A program made the translations under genes and the position numbers. A stretch of DNA of 64,000 nt, taken from NCBI GenBank assembly GCA_024280375.1, contig JAJRQF010000035.1, positions 62,001-126,000 on the forward strand, in the 5' to 3' direction. Below the pieces are notes generated by a model. The model was not told the origin of the DNA. It made no database searches and saw only the letters and a list, made by a program, of their open reading frames with translations. This DNA is from Alphaproteobacteria bacterium (lineage in GTDB: Bacteria > Pseudomonadota > Alphaproteobacteria > Rhizobiales > Rhizobiaceae). Below, one piece after another: positions 47,273-56,608 of this stretch; the first letter of the stretch is position 1, and every line of letters begins with the position of its first letter.

Positions 47273-48598
47273 ATGGAAAACAGTAAAGCCCTTGAGCTGA
47301 TTAATCAGCTAATGAAGATACACCCGAAGGGCTATGACCTTTCGCTGGGGCGTATTGGGCGCCTGTTGGAAAAGCTTGGAAATCCCCAAGATAAATTACC
47401 ACCCGTAATTCATGTGGCTGGCACCAATGGAAAAGGCTCGACCATCGCACTTTGCCGGGCAATGTTGGAGGCCGCTGGCAAGATTGTTCACGTGGATACC
47501 TCTCCTCATCTGGTTCATTATCATGAGCGTTTTAGGATAGGTCAAAAAGGCGGTGGTAAATTTGTTTCAGATGAAGAGTTTGCAAATGCGCTCCAGAGAG
47601 TGGCGGATGCAAATGACGGCCAGCCAATAACCGTATTTGAAATCCTCTCTGCCGCTATGTTTATTCTGTTTGCAGAAAATCCTGCTGATGTTGCATTGAT
47701 TGAAGTTGGGTTGGGTGGGCGATTTGATTCAACCAACGTCATTAAAAAATCGGCGGTGAGCATAATCACGCCAATATCCCTTGATCATGAAAAATTCCTG
47801 GGTGATGCGGTGGATAAAATAGCCTTTGAGAAGGCCGGTATTATCAAGTCTGGTTGCCAGGTTGTTATTGCCGAGCAAGGTGATCTTTCTCGCGAAGTAC
47901 TGGAAAAGGTAGCCATACGGGCTGGCGCACCAATTGCTATTGGTGGACAGGACTTTTCGTCCCATGAGGAACGCGGTCGGCTGATTTACCAAGATGAAAA
48001 TGGATTGCTTGACCTGCCCATGCCGAAACTCGTCGGGGATCATCAGGTTGTTAATGCAACGACAGCAATTGCAGCTTTACGGTATGGTGGGTTTGATGTT
48101 TCAAATGATGCAATTGATGCCGGATTGTCAAATGTATATTGGCCCGGACGATTGCAAAAGCTGCAAGGTGGAGCATTGCTGGAATTTACACCGCTTGATA
48201 GTGAGCTATGGGTAGATGGCGGACATAATCCGAACGCAGGAGAAGCGATCGCTGCGTTTTTTCAGGAATTAAACCGCCGTAGTCGCAGAAAGTTTATACT
48301 GGTTTTCGGTATGCTTAAAACCAAGGACCCGGAAGGTTATATTCAGGAATTTTCGAAATTGGCAGACCAGGTTTATACAGTGCCGATCACCTCAAGCGAT
48401 GCGGGCTATTCGCCTGAAGAGCTGGCAGAGATTGCGCAAAATGCCGGTTTGGTGGCAAAACCACTCGGTTCTGTTCGTGATGCTATTGATGAGATTAAGG
48501 CAAGCTGGGCCGGCGAACAAGCGCCGCGTATTTTGTTTTCTGGAACGCTTTATCTGGTCGGCGATGTTTTGGCTCAAAATAAAACACCGCCAGTGTAA
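47273..48598 (+). CDS. folC: Folylpolyglutamate synthase / dihydrofolate synthase
   Basis: Adds glutamate to dihydropteroate and to folates. The 441-residue Mur-ligase-fold protein has the P-loop HVAGTNGKGSTIALCRAML (near residue 46), VDTSPHLVHYHERF, the LIEVGLGGRFDSTNVI motif and the DGGHNPNAGEAIAAFF C-terminal start with catalytic His. Length and order match FolC. It follows accD and converges with trxA. Confidence 0.95.
   Translation: MENSKALELINQLMKIHPKGYDLSLGRIGRLLEKLGNPQDKLPPVIHVAGTNGKGSTIALCRAMLEAAGKIVHVDTSPHLVHYHERFRIGQKGGGKFVSDEEFANALQRVADANDGQPITVFEILSAAMFILFAENPADVALIEVGLGGRFDSTNVIKKSAVSIITPISLDHEKFLGDAVDKIAFEKAGIIKSGCQVVIAEQGDLSREVLEKVAIRAGAPIAIGGQDFSSHEERGRLIYQDENGLLDLPMPKLVGDHQVVNATTAIAALRYGGFDVSNDAIDAGLSNVYWPGRLQKLQGGALLEFTPLDSELWVDGGHNPNAGEAIAAFFQELNRRSRRKFILVFGMLKTKDPEGYIQEFSKLADQVYTVPITSSDAGYSPEELAEIAQNAGLVAKPLGSVRDAIDEIKASWAGEQAPRILFSGTLYLVGDVLAQNKTPPV
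48576..48597 (-). terminator. Possible trxA terminator
   Basis: On the minus strand, ACAC and GTGT arms enclose TGGCG, followed directly by TTTTATTTT. It is in the 3' end of folC, 33 bp beyond the trxA stop. The stem is short (4 bp), so the call is tentative. Confidence 0.35.
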
Positions 48599-48629
48599 TC
48601 CGGCGATGTCAAAAAAAGGTTCTTACCAC

Positions 48630-48950
48630 TTATACTTCTGAATTGATCCAGTCAGAAAGTTTGCTTTTTGGTGCAGCACCGACCTGGATTGCAACAGGTT
48701 CACCACCTTTAAACATCAATAAGGTCGGGATTGAGCGAACGCCATACTGTGCGGCCAATTCAGGGTTTTCATCCATATTCAATTTGGCAATCTTCACTTT
48801 GCCAGCCATCTCATCAGAAATTTCTTCAAGACTGGGAGCAATCATTTTACATGGTCCGCACCATTCGGCCCAAAAATCCACCACAACAGGGATTTCGGAT
48901 TTTAGAACTTCTGCTTCAAAATTGCTATTGTCTGCTTTGTGTGTGGCCAT
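48630..48950 (-). CDS. trxA: Thioredoxin
   Basis: A 106-residue classical thioredoxin that keeps cytosolic disulfides reduced together with thioredoxin reductase. The redox motif is [18 protein letters not shown] (Cys 29 and 32), with the cis-Pro loop in [13 protein letters not shown]. The ATG at 48950 follows a purine-rich GGAGATAATT. It is downstream of addA on the same strand and is likely the end of the addB-addA unit, or has its own promoter in the 91-bp gap. Confidence 0.96.
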   Translation of the reverse strand: MATHKADNSNFEAEVLKSEIPVVVDFWAEWCGPCKMIAPSLEEISDEMAGKVKIAKLNMDENPELAAQYGVRSIPTLLMFKGGEPVAIQVGAAPKSKLSDWINSEV

Positions 48951-48998
48951 ATTAATTATCTCCTTGGAAGGTTCGATTCGGGCTTAGCCTCGTTGGCA

Positions 48999-49023
48999 GG
49001 AAGGTAAGTATTGATACCCTTCC
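48999..49023 (-). other. Hairpin between addA and trxA
   Basis: GGAAGGTA (48999-49006) and TACCCTTCC (49015-49023) form a stem with one bulged C and an 8-nt loop, 19 bp after the addA stop. No T-run follows in the minus direction, so it is a weak terminator or a processing/stability stem. Confidence 0.35.
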
Positions 49024-49041
49024 AGTCAAGGACGCGGATTG

Positions 49042-52000
49042 TCACCTTTGTGCTATTTTGGATAATTGTTCGTCTAACATATCTTGAGGAATATACATCA
49101 TCTGCGGAATTTCACACCAAAGAAGCGCAGATTTCACCTCCCGGCCGGGATATATTCTGCCAACCAGCAGTTGATAAAGTGCAAGTTGGCTAATATAGGC
49201 GGCAGGAACATCTGCAATTTGGGTTGGTGGTGATCGATTTGTTTTATAGTCAATGATGATAACCTGATCATCCTCAACAACCAGCCGGTCGATTTGTCCT
49301 GAAATAAATCTGGACTGGCCACCAAGCTCAATTGTTCCTGATACCGACATTTCAGCACCGCTATTGCCGAGCGCAAACAAAGTGTTGAACTGTGTATTAT
49401 CCAGAACAGAAAATACCTGGGTAATAATCTGCTCTTTATTCCCATCAGGCCATTTTGGAAAACTTGTTTGAAGATATTGATTAGCTGCATCCCGCCGCAT
49501 TTGTGATGTTGAATTCAAATCAGTATCAGCCTCACCAATATCAGGCAAAACCTGTAGCAGGCGATGGATGGCGATGCCTCTTTGCAAAGCAAAGGATGGG
49601 CTGATTTTATCCCGCGACAAGGGGGATGCTGCTGATTGCACCCAATTCTGTGCATCAATCATTGCCTGAGCGCCTGATGGCGTTAAAGGCTTTGGTAGAA
49701 CCGGTTCAGGTTTCATCGCCGACCCAATCCATTCCGGTAACTTTACCTGTGCTGACATGCTGCCATCAACGTCTTTGGTTGCCTGTATTTCTGTTTGTAC
49801 TTTCAATTTTTGCCAGCGATGGAACTGAAGTTCATTATCTTCATTTAAATGCTCTTCACACTCATCGAGCAATGCGTGGGTGACGACCTTGTGCCAACAG
49901 TGTTCATTGGCATCATGCTTCCCTGTGATCCCGCAGATGATGAGCCTGTCTTCAGCCCGTGTCATGGCCACATATAACAAGCGTAAATATTCTGCTTCCG
50001 CTTGAAGCTTGTTTTTATCAAGAGCCTCATATGCTGCTGGAGCGGCAGAGGCTTTATTGGGCACCCAAAGAAACCCTGAGAGAGCTTTACCGTCGGTTTC
50101 ACCTATTTCGACTTCAACCAGCGCTGGATCATGTCTGCCGTGATAGGGGGCAGCACCCTTATCAACCAAAAACACAATCGGGGCTTCCAATCCTTTGGCC
50201 GCGTGAACGGTCATAATCTTGATTGTCTTATCTTCAAAATCAAATTCACGTTTGATTTCAGGCGCCGAAGACTGCAGCCAGTCAATAAAGTTCTGTAATC
50301 CCGGAAGTCCGGATTGTTCGTGTGTAAGGGTTTGTGCTAAAAATGCATCAAGTACATCTTCAGCTTCGACGCCCATTCTATTTAGAATTTTTTGCCGCCC
50401 TCCATCAGCGCCAAGCAATAGGGCAAAAAACTCGTATACACGCATTTTATCTGCGCGTGTTCTTAGTTTTTCAAACTGCTTGAATGCGGATTTTGCAAGG
50501 GAATTACTGAGCGCAAGTTTTTCCAAAGCAGCATAAAGACTGCTAGTGCCGCGCCCTTGGGCAAGCTCAAGCAGCAAGTATTCATCAAAATTGAAGAGCG
50601 GGCTTTTGAGAACTGCCGCAAGTGAAAGATCATCCTTTGGCATTAAAATGACATTTGCCAGCGCCATCAGGTCAAGAACCGCAATGTGATCGGTTAACCG
50701 CAGGCGATCAGATCCGGCAACTGGGATATCTCGCTGTTTTAATTCCCGTGTCAGTGCAGATGCAAAGCGATCTCTGGAGCGCACAAGAACAAGAATATCA
50801 CCAGCCGAAATTGGTCTGCCTTTACCTTCTAATATCGTTTTATTTTGCAGCCAGGATTGGACCTGGTTGGCGATCTGGTTGGCAAGCAGAATTTGCGGGT
50901 CATTACCGGTGAGTTGATCAACCGGCAATTCCCAATTATCTGGCTCAATCGTATCCGTTTTACTGATGATCGGCCAAATATCAACCATGCCCGGATCTTG
51001 GTGGCGAATAGTTCCGTGAACTGTATTTTGTTGATCCCGGCTAAGTGCAGAATAGTTTTCATGCGTGGAGAACACTTTATCAACGGCCGATAGAACATCA
51101 GGAACAGAGCGGAATGATAGCCGTAGATTGATGTCTTCAAAGGTCTTTCCAGCGCGTATTGCCAGCTTTTTCAGCCTGTCGCGTTGGTCGGCAAATGCTG
51201 TGGGTTCCGCCCCTTGAAAAGAATAGATTGATTGCTTTTCGTCACCAACCGCAAAAATGGTACGTTCAGATTCGCGGGCACCTTTACCGGAAAAGAACTC
51301 CTCAATCAGCGAGGTGATCACGCGCCATTGATGCGGGTTGGTATCCTGCGCTTCATCTACCAATACATGGTCTATGCCCTGATCGAGCTTATATTGAACC
51401 CATTGACTGGCGTCCGAGCGACCCAATAGTTCAGCTGAACGTATGATCAGATCATCAAAGTCCAACAACCCGCGGGCGCGTTTTATTTTTTCAAACCGAT
51501 GAATAATCTGATCGGAAATTGTAAACAGGGCTTGGCTTGCATCAAGCTGCTTCAACAGGTTCAACCGCTGCCGTAATTGTTCAAAATTATTCAACTCTTC
51601 CATCAAGCGTTCAGTCAGCTGTGGAATTTGATTTGAAAGTTTTGTGGTAAAAAGACCACGTTGTTTTCTCAAATCGCCATTTTTAGTCAGAAATGCTTGC
51701 TCCATCAGTTCAAATCGTTGTTGTGCTGATTTGGCACTGGCCAATAAACGCATATTTGCTGCAAGTGTTTGATTGGTCTTAACACCGGTGGCATCTCCCG
51801 CCTCGGAAATCTCAATCATTTCAAGCGGCGTTAAAACCAACTCGCTCATAAATTCTTCAATTAAAGAGCTTGCATTTTGGTCTTGCGGAATGCCCCATTG
51901 TTTTTTCATCGCGGAAATGGCGGGCTCTACACCGCCTGAACGCCCCAGCCATTCTTTTAGCGGATGACGGTTCTTAATGAAGCCGTTAATTGCCTCGTCA

Positions 52001-52599
52001 ATTTTTGAATCACTTGCGGCTCTTATCAGCGTTGTCAATGATTGCCCAAGTGAGCCATCCTTGTTCAAACTTGCTTCGATTACGACATTTCGGCGGGCTT
52101 CGCCAATCAGCTCAAACTGGGTTCGGTCATCCATAATTTCGAAATGCCCGGCAATATTTGCTTCCAGCGGAAACTGGTGCAAAAGCGCTTCGCAAAAAGC
52201 ATGAATTGTCTGGATTTTCAAACCGCCTGGCGTTTCAAGTGCCCGGGCGAACAAGCGCCTTGCTTCACGCAATTGCGCCGGTTGGGGCTCAGAGCCCGTA
52301 AGTTCCAATAATGAGCTGGATAGTTTGTCTTCATCCAATATGGCCCAGTCGGATAGAAAATCAAATACCCGGTTGGACATTTCAGCCGCCGCTGATTTGG
52401 TAAATGTCAAACAAAGGATACGCGATGGATCAAAGCCGGCAAGCAGCAATCGAACCACCCTGCGGGTCAAAACATAAGTTTTTCCAGAGCCTGCATTTGC
52501 CGAAACCCAGGCAGAGTTTTTTGGGTTTGAAGCGCGTGCCTGATTTTCTATTGTGGTAAGATCAACACCACTATTCCGTTTTCCGCCTGTTGGGTTCAT
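49042..52599 (-). CDS. addA: Double-strand break repair helicase AddA
   Basis: A 1185-residue helicase-nuclease subunit that works with AddB to resect double-strand breaks in place of RecBCD. Seen: Walker A VSANAGSGKTYVLTRRVVRLL (residues 35-41), LDFDDLI and HVLVDEAQDTNPHQW (helicase motif II), VGDEKQSIYSFQGAEP, and MTVHAAKGLEAPIVFLVD and RLLYVAMTRAEDRL (motifs V and VI). The C-terminal nuclease has GQIDRLVVEDDQVIIIDYKTN (RecB family). It overlaps the addB stop by 4 bp. Confidence 0.96.
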   Translation of the reverse strand: MNPTGGKRNSGVDLTTIENQARASNPKNSAWVSANAGSGKTYVLTRRVVRLLLAGFDPSRILCLTFTKSAAAEMSNRVFDFLSDWAILDEDKLSSSLLELTGSEPQPAQLREARRLFARALETPGGLKIQTIHAFCEALLHQFPLEANIAGHFEIMDDRTQFELIGEARRNVVIEASLNKDGSLGQSLTTLIRAASDSKIDEAINGFIKNRHPLKEWLGRSGGVEPAISAMKKQWGIPQDQNASSLIEEFMSELVLTPLEMIEISEAGDATGVKTNQTLAANMRLLASAKSAQQRFELMEQAFLTKNGDLRKQRGLFTTKLSNQIPQLTERLMEELNNFEQLRQRLNLLKQLDASQALFTISDQIIHRFEKIKRARGLLDFDDLIIRSAELLGRSDASQWVQYKLDQGIDHVLVDEAQDTNPHQWRVITSLIEEFFSGKGARESERTIFAVGDEKQSIYSFQGAEPTAFADQRDRLKKLAIRAGKTFEDINLRLSFRSVPDVLSAVDKVFSTHENYSALSRDQQNTVHGTIRHQDPGMVDIWPIISKTDTIEPDNWELPVDQLTGNDPQILLANQIANQVQSWLQNKTILEGKGRPISAGDILVLVRSRDRFASALTRELKQRDIPVAGSDRLRLTDHIAVLDLMALANVILMPKDDLSLAAVLKSPLFNFDEYLLLELAQGRGTSSLYAALEKLALSNSLAKSAFKQFEKLRTRADKMRVYEFFALLLGADGGRQKILNRMGVEAEDVLDAFLAQTLTHEQSGLPGLQNFIDWLQSSAPEIKREFDFEDKTIKIMTVHAAKGLEAPIVFLVDKGAAPYHGRHDPALVEVEIGETDGKALSGFLWVPNKASAAPAAYEALDKNKLQAEAEYLRLLYVAMTRAEDRLIICGITGKHDANEHCWHKVVTHALLDECEEHLNEDNELQFHRWQKLKVQTEIQATKDVDGSMSAQVKLPEWIGSAMKPEPVLPKPLTPSGAQAMIDAQNWVQSAASPLSRDKISPSFALQRGIAIHRLLQVLPDIGEADTDLNSTSQMRRDAANQYLQTSFPKWPDGNKEQIITQVFSVLDNTQFNTLFALGNSGAEMSVSGTIELGGQSRFISGQIDRLVVEDDQVIIIDYKTNRSPPTQIADVPAAYISQLALYQLLVGRIYPGREVKSALLWCEIPQMMYIPQDMLDEQLSKIAQR

Positions 52600-55500
52600 A
52601 ATTCGCCCTCATCATTGCCGTCATCAAGCGACCATTCCATAACCCTTGCGAGATGGTCATAGTCCCCGGATATATCTCCCTGTTTGAAGGGGCGAGCTCG
52701 GGAAATATAGCCTTTTTCCGGGTTCTCATATGCGCGAACAAGGCTGGTTAAGGCCGCAAGTGCATCTTCGCTTAACTGGTGTGGGTCGACAGCACTTCTG
52801 GAGACTCCAAGGGGTTCCACTTTAAACCCACCTGCCGGGCGTAATCGAACATAGGCAAGGCTATCAATGTTTGATACTTTTACATCTTTGAAAGCACCTC
52901 TAAGGGCCATCGCACCTTCCAGCGGCAATTGCGGTGCAAGCAGTGAGTTTGCCTGACTGACAGACGGATTGGCCCCGGTTTTATAGTCAATAATCGCATG
53001 GCCACCATTTGATAGCTGGTCAATTCGGTCGGCAATGCCACGCAGCATAAATCCATTGCTACCGATCTCAAGCTGCGCCATTAACTCCACTTCTGATTTT
53101 ACAATTTCGTTGCGGCGGCCCGTTTCCCATTTGATAAAATCATTAGCGATTTCCAAATATCGCGGCCACCAGAAGGCGATAATATCTCGCGGAAGATCAA
53201 TTTCTGCAAACTCAATTTTGCCTATCTCAAGGGCTAAATCCAGCGGCGGCTGGTTTTCTGTTTTATGCCAATTTTCACAGAGTTTCTCAAAGATCGCATG
53301 GTAAAGAATACCGCGCTCGCGGGCGTCTATTTGCCGCCTGATCTGCTCCAATGGTTTGAGGCTCAGAACATATTTTGCATAAATTGCATAGGGGTCACGT
53401 ATCCAGGTCTCGACCTCTGTAACGCGAATACGTTTGGGGCGAATTTCCACCGGCGGTTTTGGCTCAGGACGAGAAATATTTAGCAATCCTCCCTCGTCAC
53501 CTATTGGCCGATAGTCAATCTGGTTGGCCCAATCCAGATATCTCTGCCCGGATAACCGAATGGCATCAGCCGCATTCTTACCGGCCAGCGTTAACAGCCG
53601 CTGCACCCATCTGGAGGCAACGGTTGGCGCATTGTCAGCCCGTTTGGTGCGGGTCAAAATAACTTCTTTCGACCCCATCAACATTTGAAAGTCGTGGGCC
53701 GCAAGGCCAATACGGCGTTCTGGCGGCTCCAGCGACAATGTTGCTTTCATCGGCCGATTGAGAAATGGATCATTGTTGGTTGCGGCCGGCCATTTACCTT
53801 CGTTTAGCCCGCCTAGAATAATGCAGTTTGCTTGCTGCAACCGCGCTTCCAACGGTCCAAGAATCGACAGTCTGGAATGGGTGTTTCTATGCAGGCGAAC
53901 TGGCCTTGAACCAAGCAGCGCTTCATAGAACGAGGGCCATCCACGGGCAGATAGTTCAAGTTCGATATCGCCTTCACTGGAAGCGAGCATCAGATCACCC
54001 AGGAACTTGCAAAGTGCTTCTCCTGCTTCACCATGATAGTGCGCGTTGCCATCACCATTTTCATTGCGGGCGACCCCATCCAGAGCTTCAATGCTGGTTT
54101 TGACGAGGTGGCTAAGGCAAACCGGGTCTTGGGCCGTCAATAATGCGTGTAAGGGAGCAAGCACTTCGTCCATCGCGTCTGCAAGTTTTAATGCAAGCTG
54201 CCATTCATCTTCATTGATTAGCTTTTTTTGCTCGATCAGTTTGGTTTTGGCTTTTTGAGCAAGTGTTTTAAAGTGACCCGGAACAAAATCAGCAATATTA
54301 CCCCTGATTACGTCCAGTTCGAGGGTTTTTTGCGCAGTGAAAAGATCATCCTTGTTTAAACCAAAAGATGCAAAGGGATGTTTTATCAAAGATAAAAGAG
54401 CGACCGGGTCGGCCTGTTCCAGAGCAATTGCAAATACCAACCGGGTGAACGCACCCGGCAGCGTTTCGCTTAAAGGAATGCCTGCTGAATCATCAATTTC
54501 AATGCCGAAGCGTTTTAATTCGATGGAAACCCGACGGGCAAGTACCCGGTCTGGAGTAACCAGCGCACCGGTTTTTCCCTCTACTTCCAATAACTCCCGC
54601 ATGGCTAAAGCTATTGATAATGCCTCTTGACGTTCCCCATCAGCTTCGATCAAGGATACGCCGGAAAATGCCAGTTCTGATTTTTCATTGGAAAACCTGT
54701 CGCGGAATTCAGGCCAGTTATCGGTTGTCTCCGAAGGTTCCATTGAAAGGCTTACTATGGATTCGCGCAGGCGGGCATATCCGATAGAGCTATCATCAAC
54801 CCCACCAATATGGGTGACATCATTCCTTTCAACACCCATGCCATCAATCAGTTTTTTCAATCCATATTGCGGATGGCCGGGGGCGGCAGCTTGCTGATGG
54901 GTTACTCTTTTACGAGTATCGATTGGGTTGCTTTTGTCCTGGCTCAGGCTCTGCCAAACGTGATCTGGAATATCGCGGTCAAGGCCCGGCAATATTACTG
55001 CGCCATTGTCCATATGGGCGATTGACCCAAGCAGTGCGGCCGTTGCGGGAATTGAACCCGTTGATCCGGCTGCAATAACCGGCCCCTTGGCGCCAAATTT
55101 GTTATAGTTTTCGGCTTGACGATGAAGGAGTTGACCACGCTTGCTGGCCACATCCGTCGCACCTTTTTCCTGCAAAATAAGTGGCCAGCTTTGTGTGGCG
55201 ATCTTCAGGAATTCAAGAGTTAACTGCCACCAGTCGGAATGATCATTGGGCACCAGTTCTTCCAGTAGCGACCAGTCGGCCTCTTCAGTTGAAACCGTAT
55301 CCATCAGCGACGCAAGATCATTGGCAAGCCATGCTGCGTCCGAAATTGACGCAGGCACCGCCAACGCCTCATCACCAAACAGCTTGAGTGATGATTTCTC
55401 TAACACACTGCTCCATCGATCAATCATCATGGTCAATAGAAGCTGGCGCTCCAGATTGCTGATTGTGAGATCCAGCGTGTTGTCGGTTTGCCGCTCAAAT

Positions 55501-55778
55501 ATAAACTGGTCCTCTTCAATATCGCCCAGTGGCAATATTTTTGGTAGAAGCAGGGCATTATTGCTCATTCTGGCGACAAATTCAGCCTGCAAGGCGCGCG
55601 CGGCACGGCGGGTTGGCACATATATAGTAACGCCCGATAATGCCAGCGGATCGGCATCAGGTTTAAACCCGTCAATCAGATTGCCACTTAGCAGCGCATC
55701 AACCAGTGTCGATAAAAAAGGCGCAGCTGGAGGGATTGAAAAGAGGCGGGGTGGTGTTTTGCGCCGGCTTTCCTGCAT
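52596..55778 (-). CDS. addB: Double-strand break repair protein AddB
   Basis: A 1060-residue partner of AddA. It has a non-canonical N-terminal helicase-like region (VTIYVPTRRAARALQAEFVARM; GSTGSIPATAALLGSI), long helical middle parts, and the RecB-type nuclease near the C-terminus in RGIADRIDQLSNGGHAIIDYKTGANPS. The alphaproteobacterial AddB type lacks the ATPase activity of true AddA-like helicase domains. Its ATG overlaps the TAA of the upstream MurU-like gene by one base, and its stop overlaps the addA start, so the three are translationally coupled. Confidence 0.95.
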   Translation of the reverse strand: MQESRRKTPPRLFSIPPAAPFLSTLVDALLSGNLIDGFKPDADPLALSGVTIYVPTRRAARALQAEFVARMSNNALLLPKILPLGDIEEDQFIFERQTDNTLDLTISNLERQLLLTMMIDRWSSVLEKSSLKLFGDEALAVPASISDAAWLANDLASLMDTVSTEEADWSLLEELVPNDHSDWWQLTLEFLKIATQSWPLILQEKGATDVASKRGQLLHRQAENYNKFGAKGPVIAAGSTGSIPATAALLGSIAHMDNGAVILPGLDRDIPDHVWQSLSQDKSNPIDTRKRVTHQQAAAPGHPQYGLKKLIDGMGVERNDVTHIGGVDDSSIGYARLRESIVSLSMEPSETTDNWPEFRDRFSNEKSELAFSGVSLIEADGERQEALSIALAMRELLEVEGKTGALVTPDRVLARRVSIELKRFGIEIDDSAGIPLSETLPGAFTRLVFAIALEQADPVALLSLIKHPFASFGLNKDDLFTAQKTLELDVIRGNIADFVPGHFKTLAQKAKTKLIEQKKLINEDEWQLALKLADAMDEVLAPLHALLTAQDPVCLSHLVKTSIEALDGVARNENGDGNAHYHGEAGEALCKFLGDLMLASSEGDIELELSARGWPSFYEALLGSRPVRLHRNTHSRLSILGPLEARLQQANCIILGGLNEGKWPAATNNDPFLNRPMKATLSLEPPERRIGLAAHDFQMLMGSKEVILTRTKRADNAPTVASRWVQRLLTLAGKNAADAIRLSGQRYLDWANQIDYRPIGDEGGLLNISRPEPKPPVEIRPKRIRVTEVETWIRDPYAIYAKYVLSLKPLEQIRRQIDARERGILYHAIFEKLCENWHKTENQPPLDLALEIGKIEFAEIDLPRDIIAFWWPRYLEIANDFIKWETGRRNEIVKSEVELMAQLEIGSNGFMLRGIADRIDQLSNGGHAIIDYKTGANPSVSQANSLLAPQLPLEGAMALRGAFKDVKVSNIDSLAYVRLRPAGGFKVEPLGVSRSAVDPHQLSEDALAALTSLVRAYENPEKGYISRARPFKQGDISGDYDHLARVMEWSLDDGNDEGEL

Positions 55779-56509
55779 TATGATATAAACTCGCTTATCG
55801 CACTTTCAGCCTCATTAATGGATGCTGGTGTTCCCACATGCAACCAAAGCCCTTCTAACTTCGTGCCATATAGGCGGCCATTTTCAATCGCTTCATTAAA
55901 CAAGGTGTTTAGTGAAAATGGGCCATCTGGCGAATTGGCGAATATACGTGGATGAAGGATTGCAGCACCCGCATAAATAAAGGGGGCAGATTTTTCATCA
56001 CCACGTCGGGTAAGCCTGCCTGCGGGGTTCATAAAGAAATCTCCCTTACCATCAAACCCGACGGCTTTTTCTTTTGACGAAACAAGCAGCAGAATATCCA
56101 TGTCATCATCGTTCCAAACCGAAGACATTTTGGCAAGGTTTGTTGACTTTTTTTCTACCCAGAACGAATCCGCATTGAGTAGAAAAAAGGCACCATTGCC
56201 CAGTTCTGGCAGTGCTTTTTTTACTCCACCGGCGGAATCCAACAATAGATCTCGTTCATCAGAAATGGTAACTATCGGTGTCTGCCGGAGGCTTATATGG
56301 GCCTCAATTTGATCTGCCAGATAGTGCACATTGACCACGATTTTTTTAACCTCGGCATCAGCAAGCGCATCAATGGCATGATCAAGCAGCGTTTTATTCC
56401 AGACTGCAATCAAAGGCTTGGGTGTGGTATTTGTTAGTGGTCGCATACGGGTGCCAAGTCCGGCAGCAAGAACGATAGCATGATCAGGTTTTGTTTTAGC
56501 TGAAGTCAA
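55778..56509 (-). CDS. Sugar-phosphate nucleotidyltransferase, MurU-like
   Basis: A 243-residue nucleotidyltransferase of the N-acetylmuramate-1-phosphate uridylyltransferase (MurU) type. The N-terminal LAAGLGTRMRPLTNTTPKPLI is the nucleotide-binding loop with catalytic Arg and Lys; the VNVHYLADQIEAHI, LLNADSFWV and HVGTPASINEAE stretches follow the family. It would make UDP-MurNAc from MurNAc-1-P in peptidoglycan recycling. It lies next to the tsaE-kinase fusion, whose kinase half resembles the MurNAc/GlcNAc kinase AmgK, which supports this role; a mannose-1-P guanylyltransferase-type function is the alternative. It is coupled to addB. Confidence 0.85.
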   Translation of the reverse strand: MTSAKTKPDHAIVLAAGLGTRMRPLTNTTPKPLIAVWNKTLLDHAIDALADAEVKKIVVNVHYLADQIEAHISLRQTPIVTISDERDLLLDSAGGVKKALPELGNGAFFLLNADSFWVEKKSTNLAKMSSVWNDDDMDILLLVSSKEKAVGFDGKGDFFMNPAGRLTRRGDEKSAPFIYAGAAILHPRIFANSPDGPFSLNTLFNEAIENGRLYGTKLEGLWLHVGTPASINEAESAISEFIS

Positions 56510-56608
56510 TTTTTGCGGGGCCCTGCGTAAGTTTAGAAATATTATTTTGTGTTGATGCCAATATTACAATTTATGAATACCGAACACTTGATTAGTCAAA
56601 TATGCACG

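Noticed and set aside
48970-49025. GGTTCGATTC resembling a tRNA T-loop upstream of trxA
   Set aside because: No acceptor, D or anticodon stems can be built around it.
55246-55788. 180-codon plus-strand ORF antisense to addB
   Set aside because: Shadow of addB; the composition is Ser/Ala-rich as expected of reverse reading and there is no ribosome site.
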